Counted from the first letter of the stretch, positions 1 through 9,594 are shown. The stretch: 64,000 bases of DNA from Flavobacteriales bacterium (GCA_013359255.1 JABWCF010000008.1:1-64000), one strand, 5' to 3'. The notes: generated by a model from the letters alone, not told the origin. Numbers and translations are program-made.

Positions 1-2
1 AA

Positions 3-83
3 AGCGACTTACCGTATCAGACGAGCGGACACACAAATAATAGAAAAACAGAATACCATAACCCACAAAAAAAGGAGGCTTAA
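3..83 (+). CDS. possible 3' end of an upstream gene
   Basis: The window opens in sequence that may be the tail of a plus-strand gene. One frame runs from base 3 to a TAA at 81-83, inside the terminator stem, and would end in ...NRKTEYHNPQKKEA. A second frame stops earlier, at 38-40. The fragment is too short to assign a family or to choose between the two frames. The palindrome just downstream fits a gene ending here. Confidence 0.25.
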   Translation, partial: SDLPYQTSGHTNNRKTEYHNPQKKEA

Positions 84-99
84 GCCTCCTTTTTTTGTG
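64..99. terminator. bidirectional rho-independent terminator
   Basis: A perfect 36-bp palindrome: a GGAGGCTTAAGCCTCC core flanked by a run of seven A on one side and seven T on the other. It gives a GC-rich stem followed by a U tract whichever strand is transcribed. It would end both a plus-strand gene entering from the left and the minus-strand hydrolase, whose stop codon (80-82) lies inside the stem. Confidence 0.85.
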
Positions 100-913
100 T
101 TAGGAAATAAGAGAGGGATTGTTTTGTTTTTTCGTGGAACAGATTATGCCCAAGTTCTAATACTTTTAGAAAAATAAATTTTTCGCAGTTTTTCGTAAAA
201 CGATATGCAATCTTTGGGGGTATTATGGAGTCGTATTTCCCGTAAATCAGCAAACAATTGATTTCGGATTGTTGAATTAATTTTTTTATTTTGGGCAAAT
301 GAGGAATAATGTAAGGATAAACCATCCATACATTATAAACCATTTTTCTTTTTTGCAGAGAATCCATTTGCAATCGCATAAATTTATCGGTACTCTTTTT
401 AATTATACCCAATTTGACCAAAAGGGAGCTAGTGAAAAATAAAATGGCAGGTTTTTTTATAATGAGCCTAAAAATTGCTTTGCAGAGTATGTTTTTAGTA
501 GCTAAGTTGTACCAAGTATTTAATTTAATTCCATCGGGAGCAAGCAGAATAATTTTATCAATATTTTGAGAAAAAAGCTCTACTATTTTCAACGCAATTT
601 TCCCTCCCAAACTATACCCGAATAAACTAAATTCTTTAAATTTTTCCTTTTCAGCAATACGCAACATTAAACAACGCAAATGCTCATCGTTTATAGCTTC
701 TTCTTTTTTTGAAACAGGAAAACTATTTCCATGATAAAGCAGATTGATAGAAATTACTTTGTATTTTTTGAATGCATCGTTAAAGAAAAAAACTTCTTCT
801 GCACCTTTTCCAAAGCCGTTAAAAGCTACTAGAACTTTATCGGATGAACCATTTACAAAGTATTCGTATTGGTATTCGTTAAGCCGAATGATATGTTGCG
901 TAATATTATCCAC
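80..913 (-). CDS. alpha/beta hydrolase fold protein
   Basis: Putative serine hydrolase of the alpha/beta fold, substrate unknown. Visible landmarks are an oxyanion-type stretch VLVAFNGFGKG, the nucleophile elbow LFGYSLGG (G-Y-S-L-G), a late acid in YGKYDSIIPP and a catalytic His in LELGHNLFHEKT. The fold core begins near VLVAFNG. An ATG at 1021 opens the frame but would overlap the divergent carB start by 27 bp and lie over carB's promoter. I therefore prefer the GTG at 913 (VDNITQHIIRLNEY); a TTG at 988 is another option. It is transcribed alone and ends in the palindromic terminator. Confidence 0.7.
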   Translation of the reverse strand: MDNITQHIIRLNEYQYEYFVNGSSDKVLVAFNGFGKGAEEVFFFNDAFKKYKVISINLLYHGNSFPVSKKEEAINDEHLRCLMLRIAEKEKFKEFSLFGYSLGGKIALKIVELFSQNIDKIILLAPDGIKLNTWYNLATKNILCKAIFRLIIKKPAILFFTSSLLVKLGIIKKSTDKFMRLQMDSLQKRKMVYNVWMVYPYIIPHLPKIKKLIQQSEINCLLIYGKYDSIIPPKIAYRFTKNCEKFIFLKVLELGHNLFHEKTKQSLSYFLTQKKEA

Positions 914-954
914 AGTTGTTGAAAAGTAAGAAATTTTAATCGTCCATTTGTCTT

Positions 955-962
955 TAACTTCG
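955..962 (+). promoter_or_regulatory. possible -7 element for carB
   Basis: TAACTTCG resembles the Bacteroidetes -7 consensus TAnnTTTG with one mismatch and would place transcription start about 25 nt before the carB ATG. No TTG at the usual -33 distance is visible, so this is a weak assignment. Confidence 0.3.
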
Positions 963-994
963 CAAGATTTTAGAATAAAGAAATACAATAAAAT

Positions 995-3814
995 ATGCCC
1001 AAAGATACAAGTATAAAACATGTGTTAATCATTGGAAGCGGACCTATTGTGATTGGTCAGGCTTGTGAATTTGATTACTCCGGCTCACAAGCAGCTCGCT
1101 CACTAAGGGAAGAGGGAATTAAAGTAACCCTTATAAATTCCAATCCTGCTACGATAATGACCGATAGCTTTGTGGCAGATAATATTTATCTTCAACCCTT
1201 AGAAGCAGGTTCTATTGAAAAAATATTAGAAGAACATAAAGATATAGATGCCGTATTGCCTACTATGGGAGGGCAAACCGCACTGAACCTTGCCATAAAG
1301 TGCGATGAGTTGGGAATTTGGAAAAAGTACAACATACGCTTAATTGGTGTAGATATTAACGCCATTGAAATAACAGAAGACAGAGAGAAATTCAGAAAGT
1401 TGTTAGAAGAAATAAAGATACCATACGCTCCGTCAAGAATTATCAAATCATTTTTAGAAGGGAAAGCCTACGCTCAGGAAATTGGATTTCCATTAGTGAT
1501 TCGCCCATCCTTTACATTAGGCGGAACCGGAGCCTCTTTTGTGCACACCAAAGAAGAGTTTGATAAATTGCTAACGAGGGGTTTACATGCATCTCCCATT
1601 CACGAAGTGTTAATAGATAAAGCGGTTATTGGTTGGAAAGAGTTTGAGTTAGAATTATTGCGAGATAGTAACGACAATGTTGTTATAATTTGTACCGTAG
1701 AAAATATGGATCCCATGGGCATACATACTGGCGACTCTATTACGGTGGCTCCTGCAATGACTCTTTCCGATACTGTTTTTCAGCGTATGCGAGATATGGC
1801 TATAAAGATGATGCGTTCAATCGGAAATTTTGCAGGGGGCTGTAATGTTCAGTTCGCAGTTAGTCCCGATGAAAACGAAGATATTATTGCCATAGAAATA
1901 AATCCAAGGGTATCACGTTCCTCTGCCCTTGCATCGAAAGCAACCGGATATCCCATAGCCAAAATAGCTGCAAAATTGGCAATAGGATACCATTTAAACG
2001 AATTAAACAATAGAATAACAGGAAACACTTCCGCATTTTTTGAACCTACATTAGACTATGTAATAGTAAAAATACCCCGTTGGAATTTCAATAAATTTGA
2101 AGGTTCCGACCGTACACTAGGTTTGCAAATGAAATCGGTGGGTGAGGTAATGGGTATTGGTCGCTGTTTTCAGGAGGCCTTGCAAAAGGCTTGTCAGTCG
2201 TTAGAAATAAACAGAAATGGTTTAGGAGCCGATGGCAAAGAACTACACGACCATGACCAAATCATGAAAAGTCTTCAATATCCGAGTTGGAACAGAGTTT
2301 TTCATATTTATGATGCCATTAAAATGGGCATGTCGCCTAAAAGTATTTATAATGCCACTAAAATAGACAAGTGGTTTTTGCATCAAATAGAAGAGTTAGT
2401 TTCCCTTGAGAGAGAAATAGAAAAACATACGCTAGATACCATTCCATACGAACTAATGTATGAAGCAAAACAAAAGGGATATGCCGACAGGCAGATTGCT
2501 CACTTGTTGCGTTGCCTTGAAAGCGAGGTGTATAAGAAACGAACCGAAATGAGAATAAAACGGGTGTATAAGTTGGTAGATACTTGTGCCGCAGAATTTC
2601 CTGCACAAACACCCTACTACTATTCAAGCTTCGAAGATGAGAACGAATCTATGGTAAGCGATAAAAAGAAAATAGTAGTATTAGGCTCCGGTCCAAACCG
2701 TATTGGACAGGGCATAGAGTTCGATTACAGTTGTGTGCACGGAGTATTGGCCGCCAAAGAGGCCGGTTTCGAAACCATTATGATTAACTGTAACCCCGAA
2801 ACGGTATCAACCGATTTTGATACCGCAGATAAACTTTATTTTGAACCGGTTTTTTGGGAACATATTTACGATATCATTCAACATGAAAAACCGGAAGGAG
2901 TAATTGTGCAGTTGGGTGGGCAAACCGCTTTAAAGTTGGCCGAGAAACTAAACCGCTATGGTATAAAAATTATTGGCACCAATTTCGAATCGTTAGATTT
3001 AGCCGAAGACAGAGGAAGGTTTTCAAGTCTTTTAAAAGAATTAAATATACCCTATCCAAAATTTGCCTCGGTAGAAACTGCCGAAGAAGCTGTGGAAATA
3101 TGCAAAACACTAGGCTTTCCTCTTTTGGTAAGGCCATCATACGTTCTCGGAGGCCAAAGCATGAAAATTGTAATTAACGAAGAAGAATTAGAAAGGCAAG
3201 TGGTAGAAATTTTACGGCTGATGCCCGGAAATAAAATTCTACTCGACCACTTTTTGGAAGGAGCCATTGAAGCAGAAGCGGACGCCATTTGCGATGGAAA
3301 AGATGTTTACATTATAGGAGTAATGGAACATATAGAACCTGCAGGAATTCATTCAGGAGATTCTTATGCCGTACTTCCTGCATTTGATTTGTCGGAAAGT
3401 GTATTGAATCAGATTGATGAATATACAAAAAGAATTGCCGTAGCCCTTAACACGGTTGGTTTAATAAATATTCAGTATGCAATAAAAAATGAAACGGTTT
3501 ATGTTATTGAAGCAAATCCAAGAGCATCTCGCACAGTACCGTTTATTGCTAAAGCTTACAACGAACCTTATGTAAATTATGCTACCAAAGTAATGCTAGG
3601 AGTAAATAAGGTAAAAGACTTTCATTTTAATCCTCGTAAAAAAGGGTATGCCATTAAAATTCCTGTATTTTCGTTTGATAAATTTCCGAATGTAAACAAA
3701 GAGCTTGGTCCCGAAATGAAATCAACCGGAGAAGCCATTCGGTTTATAGACGATTTAAATGATAACTTCTTTAAAGAAATTTATTCCGAACGAAACTTGT
3801 ATCTAAGCAGGTAA
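995..3814 (+). CDS. carB: carbamoyl-phosphate synthase large subunit
   Basis: Makes carbamoyl phosphate from bicarbonate, ATP and ammonia for pyrimidine and arginine synthesis; the glutaminase CarA supplies the ammonia and is not in the window. The two homologous halves are plain. The first starts SGPIVIGQACEFDYSG and carries the ATP-grasp blocks LVIRPSFTLGGTGASF and EINPRVSRSSALASKATGYPIA. The second starts GSGPNRIGQGIEFDYS and carries LLVRPSYVLGGQSM and EANPRASRTVPF. The protein is 939 residues and ends IYSERNLYLSR, right after the second synthetase half. It therefore lacks the roughly 130-residue C-terminal MGS-like allosteric domain of the 1073-residue E. coli enzyme, as is usual in Bacteroidetes. 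The glycan operon begins 3 bp downstream, so carB may be co-transcribed with it. Confidence 0.97.
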   Translation: MPKDTSIKHVLIIGSGPIVIGQACEFDYSGSQAARSLREEGIKVTLINSNPATIMTDSFVADNIYLQPLEAGSIEKILEEHKDIDAVLPTMGGQTALNLAIKCDELGIWKKYNIRLIGVDINAIEITEDREKFRKLLEEIKIPYAPSRIIKSFLEGKAYAQEIGFPLVIRPSFTLGGTGASFVHTKEEFDKLLTRGLHASPIHEVLIDKAVIGWKEFELELLRDSNDNVVIICTVENMDPMGIHTGDSITVAPAMTLSDTVFQRMRDMAIKMMRSIGNFAGGCNVQFAVSPDENEDIIAIEINPRVSRSSALASKATGYPIAKIAAKLAIGYHLNELNNRITGNTSAFFEPTLDYVIVKIPRWNFNKFEGSDRTLGLQMKSVGEVMGIGRCFQEALQKACQSLEINRNGLGADGKELHDHDQIMKSLQYPSWNRVFHIYDAIKMGMSPKSIYNATKIDKWFLHQIEELVSLEREIEKHTLDTIPYELMYEAKQKGYADRQIAHLLRCLESEVYKKRTEMRIKRVYKLVDTCAAEFPAQTPYYYSSFEDENESMVSDKKKIVVLGSGPNRIGQGIEFDYSCVHGVLAAKEAGFETIMINCNPETVSTDFDTADKLYFEPVFWEHIYDIIQHEKPEGVIVQLGGQTALKLAEKLNRYGIKIIGTNFESLDLAEDRGRFSSLLKELNIPYPKFASVETAEEAVEICKTLGFPLLVRPSYVLGGQSMKIVINEEELERQVVEILRLMPGNKILLDHFLEGAIEAEADAICDGKDVYIIGVMEHIEPAGIHSGDSYAVLPAFDLSESVLNQIDEYTKRIAVALNTVGLINIQYAIKNETVYVIEANPRASRTVPFIAKAYNEPYVNYATKVMLGVNKVKDFHFNPRKKGYAIKIPVFSFDKFPNVNKELGPEMKSTGEAIRFIDDLNDNFFKEIYSERNLYLSR

Positions 3815-3817
3815 ATC

Positions 3818-4498
3818 ATGAATCCAATAATAGCACTGTTACCCATGAAAGGTCACTCAGAAAGAGTGCCCAATAAAAACATGCGAACATTTTGCGGATT
3901 TCCTCTTTACCATGCTATTGTACAAACCCTTCTAAATGTGCCACAAATCCCGTTTATTGTAATTGATACCGATAGTGAAATAATTAAAAATGATGCACTC
4001 TCTAACTATGGAGAAAAAATAAAAATAATAAACAGACCTACAGAACTCCATGGTGATTTTGTTTCGATGAATGAAATTATTGCTCATGATATACAACAAT
4101 TTAAAGAGTATGCATATTTTATTCAAACACATAGTACTAATCCGCTACTCACTTCAGATTCTATAGAAAAAGCGTGTTCCTTTTTTACTCAACAAAAAAA
4201 TAACTACGATAGTGTATTTTCGGTAACACGCCTGCAAACTCGTTTATATGGTTCAAATGGAAATGCATTGAATCACAACCCAAATGAGTTGGTACGCACC
4301 CAAGATTTGCCTCCGGTGTTCGAAGAAAATTCAAACTTTTACATTTTCTCACATCATTCCTTTTTTGAAAATAACAAACAACGAATAGGCAAAAGACCAT
4401 ATATGTACGAAATCAATAAACTCGAAGCCGTAGATATTGATGAAGAGGAAGATTTTATTATTGCCGAAACACTTTATAAAACATTAAAAAAAGCATGA
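3818..4498 (+). CDS. acylneuraminate cytidylyltransferase family protein
   Basis: Predicted to couple CTP to a sugar acid and release pyrophosphate, giving a CMP-activated donor for a surface glycan. The N-terminus IIALLPMKGHSERVPNKNMRTFCGFPL is the nucleotide-binding loop of the NeuA/KdsB fold, with Lys in place of the more common Arg in ARGGS. IQTHSTNPLLTSDSIEKA is the second conserved block, and the tail LEAVDIDEEEDFIIAE supplies the acidic metal-binding residues. The length (226 aa) is normal. No NeuB- or KdsA-type synthase is seen nearby; the only carbon-carbon-forming candidate is the HpcH/HpaI aldolase two genes on. The real substrate is therefore open. Confidence 0.85.
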   Translation: MNPIIALLPMKGHSERVPNKNMRTFCGFPLYHAIVQTLLNVPQIPFIVIDTDSEIIKNDALSNYGEKIKIINRPTELHGDFVSMNEIIAHDIQQFKEYAYFIQTHSTNPLLTSDSIEKACSFFTQQKNNYDSVFSVTRLQTRLYGSNGNALNHNPNELVRTQDLPPVFEENSNFYIFSHHSFFENNKQRIGKRPYMYEINKLEAVDIDEEEDFIIAETLYKTLKKA

Positions 4499-5760
4499 AT
4501 GTTGCTTATTCGGAAAGAAACATTTCAAAAATTAAAAAATTAACTCGTTTTAATTTTTTATTTCAAAGTATAAAATTTGTTTTAAAGAAACTTCTTTTTA
4601 AAGAAAAGAAAATAATCAAAAAGATTAGCATATTTCCTGTTATTAAACGTAAAGAAGAACTCTGCGATGTGGTTAACCGCATATCGTGGGGGCTTCCCAA
4701 TAATTGCGAAATTGCTATTCAGGTAATTCCGGAACTCTCTACTCTTAACATTCAAAACTTAGAAACTCCGGTTACTCAAAAAAAATACAATGCCGGTAGT
4801 AGCAATATTTCTCTTTATAGCAAAAAAAATAAAGAGCATTCAGACGCTTTGTTGGTACATCAGTTTAATATAAAAAATTTCATCAGGCTTTTTTTTAAAC
4901 TTTATAAAACCGAGATAATAGACCCCCACTATTTTTCCGCCACCGAATCGATGGTGTGGCAATACCTCTATTATAGCACATTTTCAGAAGAAAAGAAAGA
5001 GGAATATAGTCTTTTATCCAAACGCAATTACTCGCAAATGCAGCAAATTAAAGCAGGAAAAGAGAAAGCGTATTGTTTTGTAACAGGTCCTAGTTTTGAT
5101 CAATATAAACAGTTTCACTTTGAAAAAAACAGTTTTAAAATAATCTGCAATTCAATAGTAAAAAATACAGATTTTTTAGACTATATCGAAAAGCCCGATT
5201 TACTGGTTTTTGCCGACCCTGTATTTCATTACAGTCCTTGTTTGTATTCGGCAACTTTTCGTGAATACATGATTAAAGTAGTAAATAAATACGATTGCTT
5301 TGTAGCCACCAATATAGAAAGTATTCCACTTTTATTGCATCATTACCCCCAGTTAGAAACTAAAATAATAGGAATAAAAAAAGATAAGAAATACCCAATA
5401 CATTTTCCCAAGTCGGATAATCTCATCGTTAAAAGTACGCATAACATACTTACACTTTTTATGCTTCCTATTGCATCGGCACTTTGCAATGAAATAGTAG
5501 TATTGGGAGCCGATGGCCGAAAGCCCGATGAAAAATATTTTTGGAAACATAGCTCTTCTGTTCAGCTCGATGAATTGATGCAAACCGCTTTTGATACCCA
5601 CCCCTCGTTTTTTAGAGACCGAGATTATGCCGACTATTACTCTGAACATTGCACCTATTTAGAGAAATTAATTACATTTGGAGAAAAGCATGGAAAAAAA
5701 TACTATTCACTTACCGAATCACATATTCCTGCTTTCGCAAAAAGATTAAAACAACCATGA
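4495..5760 (+). CDS. DUF115/MptE-like glycan-associated protein
   Basis: A 421-residue soluble protein with a basic N-terminus and a C-terminal half resembling the DUF115/6-hydroxymethylpterin pyrophosphokinase MptE-like group, which also looks like some sialyltransferases. The supporting segments are CFVTGPSFDQYKQF, IICNSIVKN, PDLLVFADPVFHYSP and VVLGADGRKPDEKYFWKH. Such proteins are common in flagellin- and glycan-modification clusters and are thought to transfer nonulosonic acids, but this is family inference. Its ATG overlaps the stop of the cytidylyltransferase by 4 bp, and its own stop overlaps the aldolase start in the same way. It may be the enzyme that uses the CMP-sugar. Confidence 0.55.
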   Translation: MNVAYSERNISKIKKLTRFNFLFQSIKFVLKKLLFKEKKIIKKISIFPVIKRKEELCDVVNRISWGLPNNCEIAIQVIPELSTLNIQNLETPVTQKKYNAGSSNISLYSKKNKEHSDALLVHQFNIKNFIRLFFKLYKTEIIDPHYFSATESMVWQYLYYSTFSEEKKEEYSLLSKRNYSQMQQIKAGKEKAYCFVTGPSFDQYKQFHFEKNSFKIICNSIVKNTDFLDYIEKPDLLVFADPVFHYSPCLYSATFREYMIKVVNKYDCFVATNIESIPLLLHHYPQLETKIIGIKKDKKYPIHFPKSDNLIVKSTHNILTLFMLPIASALCNEIVVLGADGRKPDEKYFWKHSSSVQLDELMQTAFDTHPSFFRDRDYADYYSEHCTYLEKLITFGEKHGKKYYSLTESHIPAFAKRLKQP

Positions 5761-6527
5761 AACTAAAAGAAAAACTAAAACAAAACAAATTAACCATAGG
5801 TTCTTGGGTTACCATTGGTCATCATTCTATTATAGAAATAATGGCATCGGCAGGTTTTGAATGGTTAACCATTGACATGGAACATAGTCCCATTAGTTTT
5901 GAAACAGCACAAAGTTTAATAGCCACCACAAAATCGTACGGATTATCTTCTTTGGTTCGAGTAGGAAAAAATGATGAACTGATTATAAAAAAAGTAATGG
6001 ATTCCGGAGCCGATGGAGTTATTGTTCCCATGGTAAACTCTAAAGAAGATGCCATTAAAGTGGTACAATCGGTTTATTATCCACCCAAAGGCAAAAGAGG
6101 GGTGGGTTTGGCCCGTGCTCAAGAATACGGGATAGGTTTTGAAAAGTATAAAAATTGGTTAAATAATTCATCGGTAGTAATTGCCCAAATAGAGCATATT
6201 GATGCCGTAAATCAAATCGAAGAAATAATATCTGTAGAAGGAATAGATGGCATTATAATTGGCCCCTACGATTTATCTGCCTCTATGGGTATGCCTGGAG
6301 AGTTTGATATGCCGGAAGTAAAAGACGCAATAAACAAAGTAAAACAAGCGTGTGTAAAAAATAATTTTCCACTTGGTTTTCATGTAATTAAACCAGAAAA
6401 AAAATTACTTGACGAAAAAATTAATGATGGTTTTACATTTCTTGCTTTTAGTTTAGATTTTTTCTTCTTAGGCGAAAAAGCAAGAGAAGAAATGAATTCT
6501 TTTAAGTCTTTAGTTTCAGCAAAATAG
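5757..6527 (+). CDS. HpcH/HpaI-type pyruvate aldolase
   Basis: Class II metal-dependent aldolase family that makes or splits 2-keto-3-deoxy acids from pyruvate and an aldehyde. Hallmarks are GFEWLTIDMEHSP, SLVRVGKND, the ADGVIVPMVNSKEDA phosphate/metal segment, QIEHIDAVNQIEEI with the metal-binding Glu, and IDGIIIGPYDLSASMG. The chosen start (ATG 5757) overlaps the previous stop as ATGA and gives 256 aa, the usual family length; an upstream ATG at 5649 would lie deep in the previous gene. Placed between a cytidylyltransferase and a dehydrogenase, it is more likely biosynthetic than catabolic here. Confidence 0.88.
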   Translation: MKLKEKLKQNKLTIGSWVTIGHHSIIEIMASAGFEWLTIDMEHSPISFETAQSLIATTKSYGLSSLVRVGKNDELIIKKVMDSGADGVIVPMVNSKEDAIKVVQSVYYPPKGKRGVGLARAQEYGIGFEKYKNWLNNSSVVIAQIEHIDAVNQIEEIISVEGIDGIIIGPYDLSASMGMPGEFDMPEVKDAINKVKQACVKNNFPLGFHVIKPEKKLLDEKINDGFTFLAFSLDFFFLGEKAREEMNSFKSLVSAK

Positions 6528-6536
6528 CCTTAATAA

Positions 6537-7436
6537 ATGAGCACAAGCCTTATTCTTACCACTACTTCTTCGTTCTCGTACACTACAGAAAACATTGTTC
6601 AGAACCCTTTTAAACGAAAATTAACCGAAGAAGAACTGATCGAACTTTTAAAAAAATATAATCCTGAAATATTAATTGCCGGAGTAGAACCGATTACAGA
6701 AAAAGCAATGAGTGCATCTCCTAACCTGAGAGTAATAGCCAGAGTGGGGGTGGGTTTAGATAATGTAGATTTAATAGCCGCTCAAAAGAAAAATATTGAA
6801 GTTTTAAATACCCCCGATGCTGTAACCGCTCCGGTAGCAGAACTTACGTTAGGGTTGATGCTTTCTTTACTTCGAAAAATTTATACTTCTCATGCTTCCA
6901 TACTTCAAAAAAAGTGGGATAGACCCATGGGGAGTTTATTGAAAGGTAAAACAGTAGGCATTATGGGGGCAGGAAGAATAGGCAAATATGTGGCAAATCT
7001 TGTTAATGCCTTTGGTGCAGATGTATTGATTTATGACCCCTTTTCATCTATCTATTCTTATTCTACAGAGAATAACATAGAATCTTTTGCCTCAAAAGCC
7101 GATATAGTAACATTGCATATGCCACTTACAAGTGAAAATAAGGAAATACTAAATGAAAAGTTTTTCTCGATGTTAAAAAAAGGTAGTTACATTTTAAATA
7201 CATCTAGAGGAGAACTAGTAAACGAAAACGATTTGTACAAAGCTCTTGTAAGTGGTAAAATTTCAGGTGCAGCATTAGATGTTTATAACCAAGAGCCATA
7301 TACCGGAAAATTAACCGAGTTAGAGAATGTGTTACTTACGGCACACATCGGAAGCTACGCAAAAGAAGCAAGAAATGAAATGGAGAAACAGGCATTTGAG
7401 AATGCAATAAATTACCTAAAAAAAATACAAAAATGA
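6537..7436 (+). CDS. D-isomer-specific 2-hydroxyacid dehydrogenase
   Basis: NAD-dependent oxidoreductase of the phosphoglycerate dehydrogenase family. It shows the Rossmann loop VGIMGAGRIGKYVANL followed by the acidic residue in LIYDPF, the catalytic Arg in NTSRGELVNE, the Glu in DVYNQEPY and the His in LTAHIGSYAKEAR. It is 299 residues, so it has the catalytic and cofactor domains and no C-terminal ACT domain; it is not a regulated SerA. It probably reduces or oxidises a 2-keto/2-hydroxy acid intermediate of the operon's sugar. Its stop overlaps the next ATG by 4 bp. Confidence 0.9.
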   Translation: MSTSLILTTTSSFSYTTENIVQNPFKRKLTEEELIELLKKYNPEILIAGVEPITEKAMSASPNLRVIARVGVGLDNVDLIAAQKKNIEVLNTPDAVTAPVAELTLGLMLSLLRKIYTSHASILQKKWDRPMGSLLKGKTVGIMGAGRIGKYVANLVNAFGADVLIYDPFSSIYSYSTENNIESFASKADIVTLHMPLTSENKEILNEKFFSMLKKGSYILNTSRGELVNENDLYKALVSGKISGAALDVYNQEPYTGKLTELENVLLTAHIGSYAKEARNEMEKQAFENAINYLKKIQK

Positions 7437-8302
7437 AAAATGTAATTGTTTTTGGAGGGGCCGGATTCATTGGCTCGCATGTGGCAGATGAATTGTTAAA
7501 AAGAGGATTCAACGTAACCGTGTTTGATATTAAATCATCACCTTTTTTAAAAGACGGACAAGAAATGGTGATAGGAGATTTACTCGATTTAAAAACGATA
7601 GAAGAAGCAATAAAAGATAAGGATATTGTTTACAACTTTGCAGGAATAGCCGATATAGATGAATGTGCAAAACGCCCCATTGACACCATAAAATATAATG
7701 TTCTGGGAAACGCCCTTTTACTCGATGCGGCTGTACGAATGAATGTAAAAAGATTTGTTTTTGCCAGTTCTGTTTATGTGTACAGCGATTCCGGAGCCTT
7801 TTATAAAAATTCCAAACAAGCTTCAGAACTTTTCATAGAAAGCTATTGGCAACAATTTGGGCTAAAATACACCATACTTCGCTATGGCTCCTTGTATGGC
7901 CCACGGTCCGATGAACGAAACAGTATTTACCGCCTTGTAAAAAATGCACTTGAAAAAGGAGAAATTAATTACAATGGAACAGGCGATGAAATGAGAGAGT
8001 TTATCCATGTGTTAGATGCCGCAAAACTTTCGGTAGATATATTAACCGATGAATTTATAAATGAGTATGTGGTACTTACCGGAAATCAACGTATGAAGTA
8101 CAATGATTTACTTCTGATGATTAAAGAAATATTGAATCAAAAAGTTGAGATTAAATATAATCCGAATAAAGCAAAAACACATTACACTATAACACCCTAT
8201 AACTACACCCCTAAACTCGGAAAAAAAATGGTAAACAACCCTCATATTGATATGGGACAGGGGCTTTTGCAAATGTTAGAGATTCTTCAGAAAAATAAAT
8301 AA
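7433..8302 (+). CDS. NAD-dependent epimerase/dehydratase (extended SDR)
   Basis: Extended short-chain dehydrogenase acting on a nucleotide sugar or related substrate. The Rossmann motif FGGAGFIGSH and acidic VFDIKS are at the N-terminus, followed by GDLLD, the Ser of FASSVYVYS and the catalytic pair in FYKNSKQASE (YxxxK). LRYGSLYGPRSDERN and GTGDEMREFIHVLDAA are the usual substrate-side blocks. At 289 residues it is slightly short for the family. It is translationally coupled on both sides. The exact reaction cannot be told from sequence. Confidence 0.88.
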   Translation: MKNVIVFGGAGFIGSHVADELLKRGFNVTVFDIKSSPFLKDGQEMVIGDLLDLKTIEEAIKDKDIVYNFAGIADIDECAKRPIDTIKYNVLGNALLLDAAVRMNVKRFVFASSVYVYSDSGAFYKNSKQASELFIESYWQQFGLKYTILRYGSLYGPRSDERNSIYRLVKNALEKGEINYNGTGDEMREFIHVLDAAKLSVDILTDEFINEYVVLTGNQRMKYNDLLLMIKEILNQKVEIKYNPNKAKTHYTITPYNYTPKLGKKMVNNPHIDMGQGLLQMLEILQKNK

Positions 8303-8964
8303 TGTCAAATTTTATTTCACTTTCGCATATACTATCGGAAAATACTCCTGCCTATGGAAACGGAGATAAGCCAACATTTGAAAAAGTAAACAGTATTAAA
8401 GAAGGGGCTAGTTCAAATAAAACCAGAATAAACACAGATAGCCATTTAGGCACCCATGTTGATTTTCCTTACCATTTTTTAGAAGAAGGAAAGAAAGGAG
8501 AAGAATTTTTACCCAATGATTTTGTGTTTTCTGCTCCCTTTTTAATCGAATTACCGGTACATCAGAATTTAATTACCAATCAGCATTTATCTACTTTTAC
8601 AATACCCGTTCACACAGATTTGTTGCTTATAAAAACAGGTATGGAACAATTTAGAAACGAAAAAAAGTACTGGGAAAATGGGCCCGGAATGGCTTCGGAA
8701 ACGGCACTTTTTTTTAAAAATAATTTTCCCCGATTAAGAGCAATAGGGTTCGATTTTTTGTCGCTTTCCTCATATCAACACAGAGAAGAGGGGCGTTTGG
8801 CACATAAAAATTATTTATCAAACCATATTCTGATTATTGAAGACATGAAGTTATTGCTGCTATCTAAAAGGAATAAAATAAACAAGGTTTTTGTGGCACC
8901 TCTATTGTTTGCAAATTGTGACGGAGCTCCGGTATATGTTTTAGCAGAAACAGAACAGAAATGA
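8302..8964 (+). CDS. cyclase-family (kynurenine formamidase-like) hydrolase
   Basis: Metal-dependent cyclase/arylformamidase family, diagnosed by the metal-binding motif DSHLGTHVDFPYHF (HxGTHxDxPxH) and the later GFDFLSLSS and EGRLAHKNYL segments. The family includes kynurenine formamidase and polyketide-type cyclases. In a glycan operon the likely job is opening or closing an amide or lactone, for example on an acylated amino sugar. That is inference from context only. It starts on the last base of the previous stop (TAATG). Confidence 0.82.
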   Translation: MSNFISLSHILSENTPAYGNGDKPTFEKVNSIKEGASSNKTRINTDSHLGTHVDFPYHFLEEGKKGEEFLPNDFVFSAPFLIELPVHQNLITNQHLSTFTIPVHTDLLLIKTGMEQFRNEKKYWENGPGMASETALFFKNNFPRLRAIGFDFLSLSSYQHREEGRLAHKNYLSNHILIIEDMKLLLLSKRNKINKVFVAPLLFANCDGAPVYVLAETEQK

Positions 8965-9593
8965 GAAAAGCATTATTTTTTGATTTTGACGGAGTAATAC
9001 TCGATTCCGTAAACATAAAAACAGAAGCATTTTACGATATGTTTTTACCCTTCGGTAAAGAAATGGCCGAAAAAGTGGTTGCTCATCATTTGGCCCACGG
9101 AGGCATTTCTCGATTCGAAAAGTTTACATTTTATTATTCCGAGTATTTGGGAATAGAAATTAATCAGGATAAAATAAATGAACTCTCTAATGAGTTTTCA
9201 AACATTGTTTTCCAAAAGGTGTTATCGGCTGAATTTATTTCGGGAGTGCTTGAATTTTTGGAGTATTATCACAAAACACATGAGTGTTATATTATTTCAG
9301 GTACACCCGAGAATGAATTGAAAAACATTGTCTTTAAGAGAAATATTGCTCACTTTTTTAAAGGTATATACGGAAGCCCTAATACTAAAATTAAAATTCT
9401 AGAAAAATTATTTTATAATCAAGAAATAGACATTACCAACAGTTACTTTATTGGCGATGCCTCTACCGATTTAGAAGCCGCCCAACATTTTAATTTAAAA
9501 TTTATATTGGTAAAAGCTCCACACAACAAAAACTTAGAATCTCAATCCGATTTTGTGGTAGATAATTTTCATTCTTTGCTAAATAAAATTTAA
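8961..9593 (+). CDS. HAD-superfamily phosphatase
   Basis: Phosphoglycolate-phosphatase-like HAD hydrolase. Motif I is FFDFDGVILDS with the nucleophile and acid/base Asp, motif II is the Ser/Thr of IISGTPENE, motif III the Lys near KIKILEKLF, and motif IV the acidic pair in YFIGDASTDLEAA. A helical cap lies between motifs I and II. In the pathway it would remove a phosphate from a sugar-acid phosphate before CMP activation, as KdsC-type enzymes do. The substrate is not proven. ATGA overlap with the gene before. Confidence 0.88.
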   Translation: MRKALFFDFDGVILDSVNIKTEAFYDMFLPFGKEMAEKVVAHHLAHGGISRFEKFTFYYSEYLGIEINQDKINELSNEFSNIVFQKVLSAEFISGVLEFLEYYHKTHECYIISGTPENELKNIVFKRNIAHFFKGIYGSPNTKIKILEKLFYNQEIDITNSYFIGDASTDLEAAQHFNLKFILVKAPHNKNLESQSDFVVDNFHSLLNKI

Positions 9594-9594
9594 C

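Noticed and set aside
5649-5756. Upstream start for the HpcH/HpaI aldolase
   Set aside because: It would add 36 residues with no family similarity and lie within the previous gene; ATG 5757 gives the usual length and ATGA coupling.
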